A stretch of DNA of 64,000 nt, taken from Gadus chalcogrammus. Lineage: Eukaryota; Chordata; Actinopteri; Gadiformes; Gadidae. This document shows, piece after piece, positions 10,529-20,689 of the stretch. The DNA is taken from the NCBI RefSeq assembly GCF_026213295.1, contig NC_079418.1:3409887-3473886 (forward strand). The letters run 5' to 3'. The position numbers and the translations under genes were made by a program. The notes below the pieces were generated by a model, which did no database searches, was not told the origin of the DNA, and saw nothing but the letters and a program-made list of their open reading frames with translations. Position 1 is the first letter of the stretch. Every line of letters begins with the position of its first letter.

Positions 10529-11179
10529 TTTGATGTGAACTCACGGAGAGGTTTGGTAGCAAGCCAGCCGGGTACCCAAACTGACTTTAACGCGCGCGCG
10601 GGGTACACGTGAATCCTAGGTCACAGGTCCTACTCGCAACATAAAAATATATTCACGCAAGTTTATTGAAGAAGCTAGGCCTTCACGTTAGTAACATTAA
10701 TTGAAAAAGGCATTGGTCCAGTTGGATTAGGGTTCGAAAATGTACTACCTCGTCAGATGACGTTTACTACTTTTTACTACTTTTTACTGGCTTTAATTTG
10801 GCCTAATTTAATTTACTACCTTTTACTACCTTTTAAAAACCCGCGGCAGCCATGAATAAACAATCTGTACACTTACAAAGTTATCAATGCCTCGTTTTAT
10901 ATTTTAAGACCCTTACTATACTACCAAAGAAGTGTCGGACTTCTAGCCTTTTAAGTGGTTTAAAATAGCGATTTTGTTTTTACCATGAGACATCGTTCCA
11001 AGCTTATAGCGTTTTGGTAGAATCGGCTAAAAACAGCCAACTTAAGAATGCGTCTGCATGTGCTTTTTTGCTCCCAAACGAACATCCCATCTCATTATCA
11101 TATTAAACATATCCCAGATCCATTTTACACAGGATTTATCCTTTAATTAAAAAAACTCTCTCCTTTCACCCCTGTCCCT

Positions 11180-12463
11180 TTAACCCTTTTTGGAGAATGG
11201 TATGAGTTTTTTTTTCCTCTTCAGGTCTTCAATTTTAAGTGCAAGTTCTCCAACAATTTTGGACTGGCAGAGCTTTGCTAAATGAAGGAGCCTCTGTTCG
11301 CCTTTGATTCCATCCAGGACACTCCTCTCTGCAATGTAGAGCTCCGCTATTGCTGCGGTGTCTTTAACTGCGTTTCTAGAAACGCGTGCCTTCAGGAATG
11401 CCCTCGACATCTTGCGTCCTTTTTGAATTAGTTTAAGGACCCGGTGGTACCTTTTAACAACATCCGATATTGTTGTCACTGAAAATGGAAAATAAATTAA
11501 CAACAATAAAACACTAATATAAATACAGTTTACTTCTCCCCAAAGATTGTTGTGGTTTGTCTTAGTTGCAGGGTAAGGGTTAGTAAGTACTTTTAGAAAA
11601 ATTAAATTTTCATAGGGGTGCTAATAATTCTGCCCTAAGCTGTATACACTATATGTAATGTCCAAACCTAAAGAAATACAGCATAACTCTATAGTTTACT
11701 TTACCTCGAAGTCCTTTGTTCTTTGAAGCCTTTTTGCTCTTCTTTTTGTTTTTCTTTTTGTGCTTCCTCTTTTTCTTGCGGCCATCAGAGGAGGAAGAGC
11801 TTGTATCACTGCTCCTGGAATCGGTGGAGTCAGTGCTGGAGTTGGAACTCCAGTCAGTGTCTGACTCTGGGTCGGTGGCAGTGTTGTCCATTTTCGCACC
11901 TGAGAAATTACAAAAAGCAGAAAAATAAAACTTAAAACAACCTTAAAGTACAACTTTACCCCCTGTCTCAGCATAACTTCTCCCACTGCACAATTTCGAA
12001 AAATACGTTCTGACCAAGGTTCTGACGGCTGATAGTCGGGAAGGGGGTGGCTGTAAAGGAGGTGGGGTTAAGCTAGCTTCCACTCAGGAAGATCTGAATG
12101 ACATGATTTCCTTGAAAAACGGAGTGAGACAAAGTCTAAAGGTACTGTCGCTACACGATGTGAGCTCATATGCTCATATGTCTATCAGACGTTGTGACAT
12201 AGAGTGACCCTCATACGATGGGTGAACCCCAATATTGTTGTGGTATATTGTTGTAAAATTCTAGTGAAGCCACGTACATTCTTGAAAGTCCTTAAGTAAA
12301 ACCTTACTCCAGCTTTACTAACCTTGATTTGCTGAAGGCCTTTGCTCAAGCTGCTGCTTGAGCAAAGCATTCTCCTCCTCCAGCTCATTGATTCGGGACT
12401 GCAGCTCTTCCGACCTTTTCTTCCATTGCACTTTATGTGGTTGAATATTTTCGATATTACTAA
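11180..12463 (-). CDS. CCDC106-like protein gene carried by the Merlin element (5' exon not found)
   Basis: Three exons with GT/AG borders and compatible phases: 12463-12323, 11899-11705 and 11478-11180. The first encodes a leucine-zipper-like coiled coil (EELQSRINELEEENALLKQQ). The second encodes an acidic, Ser-rich block (MDNTATDPESDTDWSSNSST) followed by a Lys cluster (KKKRKHKKKNKKKSKKASKN) that looks like a nuclear localisation signal. The third encodes a compact domain (VVKRYHRVLKLIQKGRKMSR, AFLKARVSRNAVKDTAAIAE, LYIAERS) ending PFSKKG-stop. This order and the RYHRVL…MSRAF…RN…TAAIAEL pattern match coiled-coil domain-containing protein 106 and its many fish paralogues. I know of no enzymatic activity for that family. 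No stop or frameshift interrupts the three exons. The start codon must lie in an upstream exon: the ATG in exon 1 is out of frame. It is transcribed away from the transposase gene. Confidence 0.7.
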
Positions 12464-12937
12464 CTGCAAAATAGGATAAAAAATAGATTATACAACGGGG
12501 GACCTAAATCCAGCGATCTGATTGGTTCCCAACTGTTGTATAATGAGCGTATACATAACTGCTATGACGCCCGATCATTTTGTGAAAGTTTGCATATCAC
12601 TCCGCGCCTGGAAGTAGAAACAGTTACAAAGTAAAACATATGTTGGATGATGGAGTGGGTGTAAATGTTGTTACTCCGGGAGTGAGCAAGGCGATGGAGA
12701 GACTAACGAAAGCTTTGGCACACGGCGAGTGAACTGCTCCATAGGATAAATTGCCGGCGAACCGCTCTATCGGAGCCTTCTCTCGGAGGGACGCTAAAGT
12801 GTGTTGCATAGCGACCGTCGATGCATTGCGGCAGCCAGGAGGGACTACTTTTTTGTATTCTTTAAGAAAACGGCTACTTTGACTTTCTTGGTTTCTTTTT
12901 AAATGTAGTGTGTCTATGACTTTCGTTTCGCCATAAC
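12464..12937. other. Spacer upstream of the CCDC106-like exons; may hold its first exon
   Basis: No exon could be assigned with confidence. A GTTGTATAATGAGC word at 12534 resembles the foldback at 12940. A - strand open frame (12959-12624) has no family resemblance and overlaps the foldback edge. Confidence 0.3.
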
Positions 12938-12939
12938 AG

Positions 12940-13107
12940 TAACCGTTGTATAAAAGCAATAGATCACTTCAGTCAGTGGCATGTGCTCATTATACCACTG
13001 TGAAGGGGGTCGCCGGCCCTCCGCTGCGCGTCGGGGCCGGACAACGCCCCTTAACAGTGGTATAATGAGCACATACCACAGCCTGGTGTGATCTATTGCT
13101 TAAATAT
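12940..13107. repeat. Foldback element with GC-rich loop
   Basis: The arms TATAAAAGCAATAGATCACT…TGTGCTCATTATACCACTGT and ACAGTGGTATAATGAGCACA…TGTGATCTATTGCTTAAATA are reverse complements over about 55 bases. The loop is a second palindrome (GCCGGCCC…GGGGCCGG) around CCTCCGCTGCGCGTC. The same 15-base loop core occurs in the hairpin at 24905-25072, and the arm start recurs at 63369. Confidence 0.85.
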
Positions 13108-13796
13108 ACAAGTCAAACCTTGTAGGAAAATTTAACATGTTAACTTTTGTACAATGGTATGAACTATACATCTATTACCCAGTTTTGGCATACTACTATC
13201 CTTTGTCATAGGTGAATTATCAGGACACACAACGGAAAATGATGGTTACTGACAGAAGTTGATGCATCAAAATGAATGCACCAGAGGGCTATATTAATGT
13301 TATTGGTGTCCAAAATCACACAAGAAATTGTTGGTTATAAACAATACATTTAGCATTGTTAAACAGCAAATGAAGTGCATGTTATAAATAAAGAAATTTA
13401 GAGACAGGACAAAAGGGCATTATCACTGTGGAATCACTTTTCACACATTTTTAAAGGCTTTCACACATTAAAGGCATTAGCCTATAGTACAAGCTTTTAT
13501 ACATTCATATTTTGATTATTTATATGTGTATGTTTTAAATTGAATTATACAGGTTTTAAAACTATAAATTCTCACATTTTCCTTGAAAACCAAGCCAGTA
13601 CAATCATAATTCCTTTTTATATATAGCATCGTAAATCGCAATATTGGTCACCATAATCACATCGCACAAATTCTCTAAATCTTCGCCACACTAATTGGGT
13701 GCACCGCTGGCGCAACAGGCACCTCTGGAGGGACGACTCTTACCAGTCAGACGTTACGTTACATATTAGTGGTATTAGATCAGTGTCATTGGGAGG
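13108..13796. other. AT-rich spacer inside the Merlin element
   Basis: No gene or recognised repeat was found in this stretch. Confidence 0.4.
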
Positions 13797-13918
13797 GTTT
13801 ATACAAAGATTCTTGAGTTGAATTTACTACCTTTTTTAATACCTTCACAATATTTTTTAATACCAGCACGACTTCAAGCTGCAACTGTAGCAGTGTGAAG
13901 TAAAGTGACGAACAGTAA
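13797..13918 (-). mobile_element. Second, truncated copy of the hAT left end
   Basis: GGGTTTATACAAAGATTCTT followed by TTACTACC-type words and GCACGACTTCAAGCTGCAAC matches 6653-6760 in the same orientation. It is cut off where the solo LTR was inserted at 13919. Either a related copy of the nested hAT landed here or the end was left by an abortive event. Confidence 0.7.
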
Positions 13919-14692
13919 TGTTGGGAAAAATAACCTGCTGAGTACATCACATGTACATTATAAATATAGCTAACTCCTACCCTAGCCTGATGAGCACATC
14001 ACATGGACACATTACAATATAGTCAACTCTTGCTCTAACCCAACGAACACAAACATGATAATATATAGTCAGGTCAAGGCCGGAGCTGAAGGCCCCATCT
14101 CCCAGGCAGGCAGATGGTGGACACTCAGACAATGCACCAGTATCATCTCCAGAACGGGAGAGCCACATTAATTTATCACACAGGAGACATTTTGAGAGCT
14201 CTTCCCCGTTAGGAGGAACCAAGAGATACCTCTGCCCACACCAGGGGCCTGAGAGCCACATTCAATTATCACACACGAGACATTTCAGGGGGGCACTCCC
14301 CGTTTTAATTTATCACACCGGAGACACGAGGAACTCTCCCCCGTTACGAAGCTCTCTCAGGGCCTGGGAGCGAAGACTAAGCAAAACACACAGAACCACA
14401 CACACCTCAAACGCACACACCTCATCGAGAGGAGGATACAGCATAAAAACTGTACCACACAGGGACTCTGCACCCTCTTCTTCTGAAGCAGACCTTCCAC
14501 GGAGGCGAAGCTCCGGACGAACCATCAGCGCTGATTAGGGACTTAGACATATTCGATTTCTCACGCTTTATGACTCTGTATAACCGTTGCCACTTTACTT
14601 AATAAATCCAAGGTCCTCGTGCCGACAGACTTTATTACCTCTCCGTCTCATTTCATCTGGTCCAGTAACTAGACAGATCGTTTTTCCCCACA
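13919..14692 (+). mobile_element. Solo LTR, 774 bp, with 4-bp TSD GTAA
   Basis: The unit starts TGTTGGGAAAAA and ends TTTTTCCCCACA, which form short inverted ends with the canonical TG…CA. GTAA is found on both sides (13915-13918 and 14693-14696). Near the 3' side lie an AATAAA polyadenylation signal (ACTTAATAAATCC, about 14600) and a downstream TTTATTACC stretch, as in an R-U5 region. Only one LTR and no internal gag/pol are present, so it arose by LTR-LTR recombination. A 4-bp duplication fits Gypsy-type or gammaretrovirus-like elements; the family is not resolved. Confidence 0.82.
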
Positions 14693-14814
14693 GTAACAGT
14701 AAGGCTACAACACTTTGCCCTTCACAAGCCATGTGACTGTGGGTCAATGTTAGTCACAATGGTGGTACAGTACTTGAAGAGCCAAATATTTTCTGAGGGG
14801 GTACTCATTGTTAA

Positions 14815-14840
14815 AAAGTTTGAAAACCACTGGCTACCTC
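14815..14840. mobile_element. hAT (Charlie-like) terminus remnant
   Basis: AAAAAGTTTGAAAACCACTG reads as CAGTGGTTTTCAAAC from the other strand, the same terminus that opens the element at 26698. No partner end was found nearby. Confidence 0.5.
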
Positions 14841-14954
14841 ACTTTCTCTGTCACTCATACACTTGAATGAATAAACATTTGTGAACATTGAAACTACACC
14901 CAGGGGTAGGCAACCTTTATATTTTTGTCCAGAGCCACAAAACGCCTTATAAGT

Positions 14955-15508
14955 TAGGGGTGTAACGATTGTCAGTCCTACCGATTCAACTAAATCGATC
15001 TGCTAAAATAAATAAATAGAATGAATCACTTTGGCTTCACCAATAATCGATATAAATGCTTTAAAACGTATGAATCGATTATGATTAATGTTAAGACTTA
15101 GTTTACACGTTTATTTTGTGAAGTGCAGCTCTGTAATCCGTAACTCTGTCATCAGCTAGTCAGCTTGCAAGGAAGTCCCACAAGTTTTTTTTCTCCCTCA
15201 CCCTCTAATGGTGCATTTCAAACATGGCAGAGAGCGGCAGCGAGATTGTTAATGCACCAGCAAACTTGAAATCCAAAGTGTGGAAGCCTTTTGGCTTCGC
15301 AAAGAATAGTGGTAAAATTGACAAGGGGTGTCACATTATTGCATGTTTATTTCACAGATATAGAATTTTCGTTAAAGTTACTGAATCGAATCGTGGTTTA
15401 CAGAATCGAATCGAATCGTTCCAAAAAATAATAATTGTCCTTGAATCGAATCGCCTACTGAATCGTTAATCAAATCGAATCGTCTGAAGCCAAAGATTCA
15501 CACCCCTA
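14955..15508 (+). mobile_element. ZBED1-type hAT MITE with 8-bp TSD TTATAAGT
   Basis: It starts TAGGGGTGTAACGATTGTCA and ends GATTCACACCCCTA. TTATAAGT is present at 14947-14954 and 15509-15516. Subterminal ATCGAATCG words are abundant on the right side. It keeps only the N-terminal exon of a transposase, so it is non-autonomous. Confidence 0.93.
15224..15469 (+). pseudogene. N-terminal remnant of a ZBED1-like hAT transposase
   Basis: The frame begins MAESGSEIVNAPANLKSKVW and continues KPFGFAKNSGKIDKG. The pattern SKVWKxFGFxKNS…K at the start of a BED finger is typical of ZBED1-like hAT transposases. The frame then runs into non-conserved sequence and the terminal ATCGAATC repeats, so the finger cysteines and catalytic core are missing. 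It is the molecular fossil that assigns this MITE to its parent family. Confidence 0.7.
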
Positions 15509-15589
15509 TTATAAGTGGAGAAGCCTGTACAATTTCTGAAAAGTATGCTGTTGTGTTTTCTGTTGGAGAACCTAAAAATTCATTCAGGC

Positions 15590-15613
15590 TCACACACACA
15601 CACACACACACAC
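15590..15613. repeat. (CA)n microsatellite
   Basis: CACA run of about 24 bases. Confidence 0.9.
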
Positions 15614-16934
15614 CTTCCCGTGAGGATGGACACTGGGGTTTCAACGGCCTTCAGTGTGCATATTGTATACATTTCTCTGCAAACCTATGTCGGCATCATG
15701 CCTTCAGTGTGTCTTGAACAACCACAAAGGTTGCACATATTATATTCATATTTTATCGTATTTGTCTAAACGCATACTAGACTGTAGATAGATTTGAGTG
15801 AAGTTACCAACACAATAGATTGCTGAGTTTTAGTAACCCATATATTGATTTAACATAGATAACATGAATACCTTGTGCATGTGTATATTTATTGCACCTA
15901 TCTGTTCTGTTTAATGTTAATTTCATATGAAAACACATGGGTATAATTGCATAAATAAATCTCTGTACAGGGTGGGGATTTCAACATGCAGCCTTTCTTG
16001 ATGTATATTTGTAAAGGGAAATCTTGTACCTATTTTAGAACATTATTCTATTTTTCTTAGAACCTATAAATTATTCGTAAGTATGTACTGTCATACCTAC
16101 ATCTCTGACATTTATAATAAACCAAACCGTTTGAAAATCTGTTGAAAATTTAGCAAGTTATGGTTATTTAAAAAGTACATGTACCACTACCAACACAATG
16201 TTACGGGTGAGCAGCTTATTGTGGTAAGATGGCCGCCAGTGGTGACGTTCAACTCCATTGGCCAGCAGCGCGGACGAGACATCTAGTTCTATATCTATCT
16301 ATGGGTATTAACGTCGTCAACCCCCAGCTAAGCAAAGCTAACGGTAATAGCTCTTGCCGAGCCCGGCCAGAAACAGTTTGAGTATCACAATAACTTTACA
16401 AATGTGTCAACCCAACTTACCAGCAGTAGGGCATATCGGAGCTTTCTCCTTCATTCCCCCGCTGTCCTTTTGCCCGGGTAGTGCGCTCAGGCCTTTCCAT
16501 CATATTTCCAGGCGAGGCCGAACTTAACTGATGAAAAATCATATGCTGGTACTGAAACAAGAGATAGGCCTAACATAAGTGGTTCACACATACAAGTAAT
16601 GGCGCCTGCTTTCGAAATAAAACAATAACTGTTGAGAGAGGGTTGATACTTACCATAGCGACAAGATCCAATTTATTTTGCACGGACTAATAGCTTCTTT
16701 CAACGGCACCGAGTTGGCGGTGCGGCTTAGCCAATCGGACGGTAGAAGCGCTTGATTATTATGATTGAGTCAGGCATCAACCAGGGAATCAGCCCAACCT
16801 TTGCGGATGGAGGTGTTTAGATGTATAAATCAAGCGTACCTCCACATATTGAACCAATAACAGAAAAGTGCGCCAGATTTTCAAATCAGGGCCTGGGCCA
16901 GTAACATCAGTTATTTCCTCTGCCCACCGGTGCT
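15614..16934. other. Spacer upstream of the Merlin transposase; likely holds its promoter
   Basis: No open gene is seen. The region becomes GC-richer at 16200-16800, including GCCGCCAGTGGTGACG and GGCGGTGCGGCTTAGCCAAT (a CCAAT word), which would fit a promoter or 5' untranslated exon for the transposase starting at 16935. This is inference from position and composition. Confidence 0.3.
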
Positions 16935-17520
16935 ATGGCTTCGCTTGTGGGAACACTTTTGAGAAAAGTGAATGTCAAGGAGACAAAAAAAACATCATTC
17001 AAGTTGATAACATGGTTGCAAAAGAAAAGGTTGCTGCAAAGAAAAGTGAAATGCAAAAACTGCAGACACAAAATGAAGATGGTCTACTATACACAGTCCA
17101 CAGACCTCCACATCTGGTAAGTGTGCTAATGTTATTAATTATTGTTAACTCATGGGCCCATCAGTTGTTTGGCAATCGGCACATTTTACCATTTAGGTTG
17201 GAATATGATATTATTGCGAGTTTCCGCGCCTCCACCGCGCAGCAGCTCGTCGCCTCCCTTCATTTCTAAGAGGGAACGCGGCAGAGGGGAGGCGGTTGCC
17301 CTACCGCTCAGCTTTCCCAAACTGTTCTCTCGACTTTATTATTGGTAAAAGCTCATACAGAGACTATTACACCGGTATACATGTTTTAAAAGAGAAATAC
17401 ATGTGATGAATTTCTGGTCAAGCTATCCCAACGAGGATGATTTTTTTTTAAAAATTCACTTTTCGTTTTTCGTGTTTTGATTTCCAAACGGATATGGATT
17501 GAACGGAAGATACACGGATT

Positions 17521-18200
17521 TTGGGGCCATAGGATTTGGTGCTGTCACGTTAAAAATTGTACCGGCCTACGTCATCCATAGTAATCCATTCCAAACCTGC
17601 CTGGCAACAGACGATCGCAACGGGGGATCGCGTCGAATGACGTGGAAGGTTCTTGAACATTCGCGAACTCGTTCATTGAGCACGACAAGACAGATAACAC
17701 TTATTTTACAAATTACATTTATTAGCGTTCCTAACTTTATATTTGCATTGTATTTATCTATTTCCCTACACAGTAATAGCTCAATGTTATGGGGATAACG
17801 TGAATAATAACAATAAAAAACAGTTAGTAAATGCCTGCTCACCTATCTACCTATCTATCTATCTATCTATCTATCTATTATCTATCTATCTATTACCTAT
17901 AATCTATTCTCTAAATTTAATTAAGGAAATGTAATTAACACAAGCTAGCTAGACTATGAACACATTAAACACTCAGTTTACTAGCTAAATTCGATTAAAC
18001 AATTAAATGCAATACAAATATAAAGTAAAAACAAGTGTTATCTAGCGCGATCCGTTATCTGTATTATATTATTTCGTCTTCGGCAACATGAGCGCAATTG
18101 AAACCTGCCTGGCAACGGACAACCCCTTACGTAATCTGTTGTGAGGACGTAGGCCGGTACAATTTTCGCCCCCGGTACAATTTTAACGTGACACTGCCCC
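17521..18200. mobile_element. MITE in intron 1 of the Merlin transposase
   Basis: GTCACGTTAAAAATTGTACC at 17545 and its near-perfect reverse (GGTACAATTTTAACGTGACA, ending about 18193) form the ends. GGCCTACGTC and AACCTGCCTGGCAACAGACG/AACCTGCCTGGCAACGGACA words extend the similarity, but the last is in direct orientation. No protein remnant was seen, and the TSD could not be settled because of TTTTTGGGG/GGGGCC edges. Confidence 0.65.
17849..17897. repeat. (CTAT)n microsatellite
   Basis: About eleven CTAT units with one interruption (TATTATCTAT) inside the MITE. Confidence 0.95.
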
Positions 18201-20503
18201 AAAAAAACAAATGCTAATATTGAAATATTTGTATGGTAGCCCTTATTAACAATTCCCATTTGAATGTAATATATGTAACTAATGAATCAAATGCTAATGA
18301 ATGGTTTGATTGATTCAATGTTATTATTTCAGACATATCAAAAAAACAAAACAAAATGAAAAGCATGAAAATACAATAGACAAAAATGATGTTCAAATCA
18401 ATTCACAAAAAAAAAAAAAATTAGATATATTTAATTGATATGCCTGAAACAAGTAGGAAGAACTATACACTTAATCCTACCCCTTTGTAATGCATGATTT
18501 AAATGATGAATAAGCTTGTACACAGCGAATAGCCGGAAGCATGTAGCTTGATATGTAGTATCAAGCTAGTTTAAGTTTTAAGATATCTATTTGATCAAGT
18601 TATAATTTATGCCATGATCATCAATAAGGGTTATTTACATTGCCACAATGTTTTAGGCTGAGCAGTTTGTAGACAATGTATGTATGTATATGTCAAACTT
18701 ATAGACATCATTTAAATTTCCAATTTGTTTGCAATTTTCAGGGAGTGCCGTCGTAAAAGATGTGGACGTTTGAGGAGAAGTGTAAGGACCAAGTCTCTTT
18801 TCTCAAACTCACACTGTAGTCTCTTCACATGGATGAAGTACATTCACAGGTAATCATTTTAGGTTTTCTCCAACTCCAGTATTTCACAGATTACAGCTCT
18901 AGGTTCAGAGTGTGAAATGTTTGTACAATTTAAGCTGAAACTATAGTTGCAAGTTGCAACAGTAGTTTTTCAGTAGAAAAAGCTTTGTGACAAAAGTAGA
19001 CTTACGGATTGATCAAACAAGCACATATTTTCTTTGTTTATGTAAACAGTTCTGATTAAATCTTTGTTTTCTTTGTAGATTTGCACAGGGTTTGCAGCTA
19101 CGACAGGTAGACATGCTTCAGGATGGCATCACTAAAAGCACTGCTACATTCTCAATGATGTCTAAAAAACGGAGTCAACGCTATCATCCACATTGACGAG
19201 AGCAAGTTCTGCCATAAGCGCAAGGTATATTTGTAATATAATTCACTAAATATGGGGTCATTCAATTTCAACTCATCAAAAACCTGATCTTTCCTCAGTT
19301 CTTGTTTTGGATTTTATTATAAACTTAATGTTGATATATCAATTGTCTTCAAGAGAAATCTTTAAGCTTTACTTTTAGATTAATTATTGTGGAAGTTTGG
19401 CTCTATGAACATAATTTCTGAATTTTCGTAATTTGTATTTAAAGCCTCACCATTCAAAAATTATTTTCCCTGGAATGGTTTTAACCACACTTGAAATCAA
19501 TCAAATAAATAGCACTATGTACTGTATTCACATGCAAATCGGCATATTGGAGGGGCCGATGAAAAGTTGCAAGGTCATGACTTGTGTGCTGTATGCATCT
19601 TTCAAGAAGTATGGAAGACGCCTCGGAGTGTTTTGATACTATTTGCTATAACCAATCTATAACTTAAGAAAACATGGGCTACATTATAGTTTTTTCAGGT
19701 AGAGCAAGTTGAAATAAGAAATAAAATTAGACCGTATGCTATATCATATCAAGGTAATAATGCAACTTCTAGGTAACTGTCAGGTAGTTCAATGCATGAA
19801 AGAGTTATCAACTCATTCACTGTTGACATGCAACAACACATACTAATAATAATATGCATTCCAAACTTAAAAAAACAAAAGTTTTTATATTACTCCATTA
19901 TTTATATCATTTGGAAATTAGCATAATCATCCTACTTCTCACTGGCTGTAATATAACATTGATTATGTATATATTTGAAGGGTATTATTTATTGTAGGGT
20001 ATTATTTATTTTATAACATTAATATTGTGTTTTGGCAGTACGGAAGAGGGCGCTTCGGGAACAGCTGGAGGAGAAAAAGGACATGGGTCTTTGGAATGCT
20101 CCAAATCAAACAGTCTGACAGGCGTCCTATTCTTCGCCTCGTGCAGAGACGAAATAAGGAGACCCTTGTTCCTATCATCAAAAAGCATGTGAAGCGTCAC
20201 AGTCTCGTCGTAAGTGATGAGTGGAGAGAGTATGCCGGTCTCGCCACAGAGGGCTACAGGCATGTCAGGGTGAACCACAGCCAACATTATGTTGACCCTC
20301 AGACAGGACTCCATACTCAGAACCTCGAGAGAGCGTGGCAGACCTATAAAAAGGACATTTGGAGAATGCGGGGGAATCGGTCGGAGAAGGCCTTGAAAGA
20401 GCAGCTCTGCTTTATTGAGTGGACCTACTGGTTAGCGAGGAAAAATTCAGAAGGTGTCCTTGGCAGGCTTGTCAAGGACATAAGGCGCTCCTATCAGACA
20501 TAG

Positions 20504-20689
20504 GAAGCAGAGCATGGCATTGATCAAAATAGGCAGAAATGGCAGAGGAGAAAGGGGAGTGTTTTAATTTATTTTTAAAAGAAAAGTTTTTGTTGTATAT
20601 GTTCAAACGGTTTATAGTATTCTTGGTTCTTTTGACTCTTCAAACTCTTCCTTCCCTGTTAAAGTTTTTTTTTTTTTAATAATAAAGTT
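20504..20689 (+). terminator. 3' untranslated region and poly(A) signal of the Merlin transposase
   Basis: A T-rich stretch is followed by TTTAATAATAAAGTTG, with AATAAA at about 20680 just before the right TIR begins. This is the likely polyadenylation signal of the transposase. The left arm carries a mirrored TTTATTATTTG near 5980. Confidence 0.5.

Larger units (their letters stand above)
6652..10850 (-). mobile_element. hAT element with intact five-exon transposase
   Basis: The left end CAGGGTTTATACAGAGATTC is followed by repeated TACTACC words (ATTTACTACCGTTTTTACTACC region). The right end has ATTTACTACCTTTTACTACC followed by AAAAACCCGCGGC. The same left end recurs as a fragment at 13797. 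The right boundary is not settled: no convincing 8-bp TSD was found, the nearest pair being TGTAATAA at 6644 and TGAATAAA at 10853. The transposase gene on the - strand shows this is a hAT, and its reading frames appear open. Confidence 0.75.
6126..11142. mobile_element. TTAA-flanked DNA element (piggyBac/Kolobok-like TSD) with ~300-bp TIRs, split by a hAT
   Basis: TTAA at 6122-6125 is followed by AGGATAAATCCGGTGTAAAA. On the other side TTTTACACAGGATTTATCCT ends at 11142 and is followed by TTAA (11143-11146). The arms (6126-6420 and 10853-11142) are inverted copies over about 295 bases and include AGTGTACAGATTGTTTATT and its reverse. No transposase belonging to this element was found, so it looks like a MITE. 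TTAA duplication is made by piggyBac and Kolobok enzymes and the sequence alone does not choose between them. The centre is occupied by a foldback (6428-6646) and a complete hAT. Confidence 0.8.
16935..20503 (+). pseudogene. Merlin (ISXO2/IS1016-like) DDE transposase, four exons, one frameshift
   Basis: Exons: 16935-17116, 18742-18849, 19079-19224 and 20039-20503, all with GT/AG borders and matching phases. Exon 1 starts MASLVGTLLRKV and holds a CxxC pair (KVKCKNCRHKM). Exon 2 holds WECRRKRCGRLRRSVRTKSL, the second half of the N-terminal zinc finger seen in ISXO2-type transposases. Exon 3 carries the first catalytic Asp (IIHIDESKF). Exon 4 carries RGRFGNSW…TWVFGM, the second Asp in LVVSDEWREYAG, and the third acidic residue in NLERAWQTYKK, after the family motif VNHSQHYVDPQTGLHT. 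The length of about 300 residues fits the family. A run of six A at 19164-19169 shifts the frame before VNAIIHIDES and creates a stop at CATTGA; five A would restore it. The enzyme would cut the 1.27-kb TIR element ends. Confidence 0.85.

Noticed and set aside
13919..14692. Complete retrovirus-like provirus
   Set aside because: Only one LTR is present and its two flanks carry the same GTAA, with no internal genes; it is a solo LTR.
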